Positions 61,104 through 64,000 of a stretch of DNA of 64,000 nt are shown here, one piece after another. The stretch's first letter is position 1, and each line of letters opens with the position of its first letter. The stretch spans positions 48,931 through 112,930 of the forward strand of contig JAJECT010000001.1 in assembly GCA_022821845.1 (NCBI GenBank). Reading direction: 5' to 3'. The notes beneath the pieces were generated by a model, which searched no databases, was not told where the DNA came from, and saw nothing but the letters and a program-made list of their open reading frames with translations. The position numbers and the translations under genes are program-made. This stretch comes from Rhodothermales bacterium (GTDB lineage: Bacteria > Bacteroidota > Rhodothermia > Rhodothermales > VXPQ01).

Positions 61104-63731
61104 ATGCCCGCCTCCAAAGACTTCTTCAACTTCGGCAAGCGCATGGCCGCCAAAATGGCTCCGGCAGCCAAAACCGCCTTGAAAAAGAGCGGCGAATTCC
61201 TCGAAACAACGCGCGAGGAAGCCGAAAAATTCGGAACCGATCTGGCCAAATCCTATCAGGATGCGCAAGCGAAACAGACCGCCGAAAAGGCCGCAGAAGA
61301 TTCCTTCCGAATCCCTCCCTGGTATATTCTGGCCGGGCTGGGATCGCTGAACCGGCGTATGCTATGCGACTATCTTGCCGTGTTCGAATGTATTTCGCTC
61401 AGGAACCTTAGCCTGGACGGCGCCCAGGATTTGCTCGATAAATTGAAAAAATCGGGACGCGCGGAAACCGAGCGAGCCTTTCTCAAAAGAATCCGAAAGG
61501 CGGCGGACGAATACTACGCAGGGACAAGCCCGCCGCGCGCCGCCGCCCTCCGGTTCCGAATATGGAGCGAAATGCGCGCCGCGCTGGACTTTCCGAAATC
61601 CTTGCCCCTGTCCACAGACTCCGCAAACCATCAATGCGCCGAAGTCGCCGACCTGGCCAGCAAATACCACGACGTCAAAGCGCAATCAGGAGACGACAAC
61701 GAAAAGGCGGGACAGAAAATCGGCCGGGCCGCCGCCGAATCGGTCGGAAAAATACAGGAACGTCTTGCCCGCAAACAACCCGACTTCACGCAAACGGTCC
61801 GCCAAGAAGCGCACGACATGCTGCTGAAGGCGCTGAAGGGCAGCCAGTTGACGCAGGAGCAGCAAAAGAAAATCAGGGACGAATTCCTGAATAAACTGGA
61901 CCAAATGCCCGACGACATGCGGGGTCGATCCCTGGAGGAAGCCATCCGGTCGGGAGACGGGGCCAGCATGGGCGCTGCCCTGTCGGCGGCAACCCTGACC
62001 AGCGTGGCCGCGGTCGTGGAAATCGCAGGGTTCAGCGCCTATATCGCCGCCGCGAAAATTTCGGCCATCATTCCCTTGCTTGGCGGCAAAACCGCAGTAT
62101 CCCTCCTCGCCCTGCTTGCTAATCCGCTCTTCGTCGTGCCGGCGGCGGCAGGCGGCGTCTTTGTAATAGACCGCCACCTGAAGAAAAAGATCGGCCGCAT
62201 GGTCGCCAGCCGGTTGGCCGTCCTGCTGGCGCTGCAAGGCCTCGCCTCCCGATCCGACGGCCTGAAACAATGCCTGGACGATTTCAAGGACCTGACAGAC
62301 GACGAAATCTCCGACGAGCGCCTGACCAGACAACGCGCAACCGTAAAAGCAAATTCCGGCGTCTGGGCGCCCGCCCCCGGAGCCCCAAAGACCAACCTGC
62401 CGGCGATCCAGGAAACGCGCAAAGCGGACGCATTGATGGCGACGCTCTTCCCATCCTCGCAAGACACCACCCTGAACGTCGCCGCCGTAGCCGGACTGAC
62501 CGCCGCAGACATTCTGTTCGACGCCATGGCCATCGACCCGCAGGTGGCGGCGGCCGCGGACTTTTCGCGGGCAGAAGACATCGACAACATCTTCCGGTTC
62601 GGGGCCTTCGCCACGCGATTCGAATCGATGGAAGGCGCAGCGGAAGCCGGAACGGAGAACCAGCTTCGGGGCTATGTGGCGGAAATGACCGTCGCAACGC
62701 GCCTGGGGGAAGAACACGACGTCAGCCTGCCCGAAACGGCGAACAATCCCGGGTACGATCTGCTCGTCGACGGCCAGCCCTTTCAGGTAAAATGCTCCGG
62801 GAATCCCGAATCGGGCAGGCGCATGCTGGAGGAGCATTTCGAAAAATACCCCGACACGCCTGTATACGCGAACAGCGAACTCGTGGACATGGCTCGGGCC
62901 TCGGATGCGCCCTGGGCAGACAAGGTGTTCGGCGTAGAGGGGTTCGATTATGCAAAGACCGACGAGATCATGCGGCAATCGCTGGAAGCGGGCGCAGACC
63001 TTATGGACCCGCGGCTTCCGATCTTTGCGATAGCGGTTTCCGCCGCCAGAAACATTCACGGCTGGTGGAAAGGCAGCATTCCCCTGAAAGATATTCCACT
63101 CGAAGTGGCCGTGGACGGAGCCATACACGGCAGTCTGTCTGCGGCGGGCGGCCTTGCGGGGGGCGGAGTCGGGCTGCTGCTCTTCGGCCCCGCCGGCGCC
63201 GTGATCTTTGGAGGAGCGGGTCAGGCGGCGGCCCTCTTCGGCGCAGGCTCCGTACGGCAAACATTCGACGATTTGCGAACGAAGGCGTGGGCCGCTTCGG
63301 TCGGCGAAGCCGCCAACGCACTCAAAACCGCGCTGGACAAGGCCATGCAATCGAAAATCCGGCGCATCCATGCCAAAGCCGCCCGCATCAAGGTCTCCGA
63401 CCAGGCTATGGAAGATTGGGCGCGTCTGAAATTCGCCGACCGGGCATTGTGCGTGGCCGAATGCAAGGCGGAACTGGAGGGTTTGCCCGCTCATCCCGTA
63501 GCGCGAGCCAGGGAACTGCTGAAATTAATGCGCAAAGCCGGCGTGCATCCCCGGTCCGTGGACCAGCCGCTCCGAAATCTGATGAATATCCTTGCCGAAA
63601 AACCGCGCGTCACCGATCAGGCCGCGGAACGTACCCGCCAGGTCGCGGAAAGCGTTACAGGCCAGGTAAACAAGGCCATCGGCAAAGGCAAGCAATGGTA
63701 CGATCAGAAGCGATCCGGCGACGCGCGGTAA
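61104..63731 (+). CDS. large putative membrane-associated protein with PD-(D/E)XK-like core
   Basis: 875 residues, unrecognised as a named family. Residues 1-250 are helical and charged. Residues about 285-360 form two or three hydrophobic helices. A nuclease-like core follows at Asn547-Asn-Pro-Gly-Tyr-Asp552-Leu-Leu-Val-Asp-Gly-Gln-Pro-Phe-Gln561-Val-Lys563, spacing typical of PD-(D/E)XK folds. A Gly-zipper hydrophobic block is at about 672-715, and a basic helical tail ends the protein. GC and codon use match the backbone more than the SIR2 gene does. A membrane-tethered nuclease, perhaps cutting incoming DNA, is my inference. Its gene follows vapC by 22 bp, and a truncated copy of its start lies upstream of vapB. 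Confidence 0.6.
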   Translation: MPASKDFFNFGKRMAAKMAPAAKTALKKSGEFLETTREEAEKFGTDLAKSYQDAQAKQTAEKAAEDSFRIPPWYILAGLGSLNRRMLCDYLAVFECISLRNLSLDGAQDLLDKLKKSGRAETERAFLKRIRKAADEYYAGTSPPRAAALRFRIWSEMRAALDFPKSLPLSTDSANHQCAEVADLASKYHDVKAQSGDDNEKAGQKIGRAAAESVGKIQERLARKQPDFTQTVRQEAHDMLLKALKGSQLTQEQQKKIRDEFLNKLDQMPDDMRGRSLEEAIRSGDGASMGAALSAATLTSVAAVVEIAGFSAYIAAAKISAIIPLLGGKTAVSLLALLANPLFVVPAAAGGVFVIDRHLKKKIGRMVASRLAVLLALQGLASRSDGLKQCLDDFKDLTDDEISDERLTRQRATVKANSGVWAPAPGAPKTNLPAIQETRKADALMATLFPSSQDTTLNVAAVAGLTAADILFDAMAIDPQVAAAADFSRAEDIDNIFRFGAFATRFESMEGAAEAGTENQLRGYVAEMTVATRLGEEHDVSLPETANNPGYDLLVDGQPFQVKCSGNPESGRRMLEEHFEKYPDTPVYANSELVDMARASDAPWADKVFGVEGFDYAKTDEIMRQSLEAGADLMDPRLPIFAIAVSAARNIHGWWKGSIPLKDIPLEVAVDGAIHGSLSAAGGLAGGGVGLLLFGPAGAVIFGGAGQAAALFGAGSVRQTFDDLRTKAWAASVGEAANALKTALDKAMQSKIRRIHAKAARIKVSDQAMEDWARLKFADRALCVAECKAELEGLPAHPVARARELLKLMRKAGVHPRSVDQPLRNLMNILAEKPRVTDQAAERTRQVAESVTGQVNKAIGKGKQWYDQKRSGDAR

Positions 63732-63797
63732 CGCCCATCTTCCGCGCCCTCTTCAACCCGCGCTGCAAGGATACTCTGATTAAGTCCACGAAGCTCA

Positions 63798-63893
63798 GAG
63801 GCTGCGAGGGGCGCGCTGGCAAGGAATGACGAAGCAGCATGGCAGGCCCCATGTAATGTGGAATGACACAGCCAGCGTGCCCCTCGCAGCCTC
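63798..63893. repeat. 23-bp inverted repeat around a 50-base loop
   Basis: Arms at 63798-63820 and 63871-63893 (GAGGCTGCGAGGGGC...) are exact inverted copies except for one position, which would still pair as G-U in RNA. GGAATGAC occurs twice inside the loop (63823-63830 and 63860-63867). No T-run follows. The 66 bp before it and 69 bp after it contain no gene. It resembles a structured end of a small mobile element or a repetitive palindrome. Confidence 0.7.
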
Positions 63894-63962
63894 CCGAAGG
63901 GCGCGTCACGTACTCTAAGACACGAATCTACGGTGTTTTCTGCTGATTTCAACGATACAAGC

Positions 63963-64000
63963 ATGACGACTTTTACAGGCAAACGTGACGCGCTGAGCGA
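63963..64000 (+). CDS. possible start of a new gene (partial)
   Basis: An ATG at 63963 opens a frame that continues to the window end (Met-Thr-Thr-Phe-Thr-Gly-Lys-Arg-Asp-Ala-Leu-Ser). It is preceded by an AT-richer stretch after the inverted repeat. Twelve residues are too few to identify it. Confidence 0.3.
   Translation, partial: MTTFTGKRDALS

Overview
The window looks like a chromosomal contig from a high-GC member of the Bacteroidota/Rhodothermota group, most likely a relative of the Rhodothermales. The signs are a secreted metallopeptidase ending in an Asn-Tyr-Pro-Asn-Pro-Phe-Asn-Pro type C-terminal sorting domain (type IX secretion style), a PKD/OmpA-like protein, a three-gene succinate dehydrogenase with one large cytochrome b subunit, and an atp operon preceded by an M23 peptidase and a bactofilin, with atpD and atpC missing from the cluster. 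This placement rests on family knowledge; no 16S gene is present.

Positions 1-46100 are a dense housekeeping backbone. In order it carries ribosome silencing (rsfS) and a LytR_C protein; tsaD and chorismate mutase; the sorted metallopeptidase; murJ, aroQ (dehydroquinase) and a metallo-beta-lactamase-fold enzyme; RNase E/G; citrate synthase; sdhCAB; a stretch of low-complexity proteins (Met/Glu-rich lipoprotein, Ala-rich lipoprotein, NDPEY repeat protein); an acyl-CoA carboxylase beta subunit; an aminotransferase with an NFACT protein; uppP, der, a lone nuoI, a DinB-like protein and holA; a sigma factor and its probable anti-sigma; tRNA-Val and lysS; queG; the PKD protein; rpsT; and M23 - bactofilin - atpZ - atpI-like - atpBEFHAG.

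From tRNA-Ser(GCT) at 46013-46100 to the end, the character changes. Several genes are visibly more AT-rich, intergenic gaps are longer, and nearly every gene belongs to a defence, restriction or toxin-antitoxin family. These are a DUF262-HNH protein, a DNA methyltransferase fused to a nuclease-like domain, two nucleotidyltransferase (MNT) antitoxin-like genes, an HTH-ImmA/IrrE metallopeptidase followed by a 1251-residue SIR2-like protein, a two-gene DUF1828-type module, two PD-(D/E)XK-like proteins, an orphan HicB, a VapBC pair, and an 875-residue protein with two hydrophobic regions and a nuclease-like core. No integrase or matching attachment repeat is visible, so the far edge of the island probably lies beyond the window.

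The most notable observations are: a leader sequence found three times, each about 120-135 bp before the start of an unrelated island module; the IrrE-SIR2 pair as a candidate two-gene defence unit; the 875-residue putative membrane nuclease with a truncated copy of its 5' end nearby; and a poly-C tract that puts the methyltransferase start out of frame.
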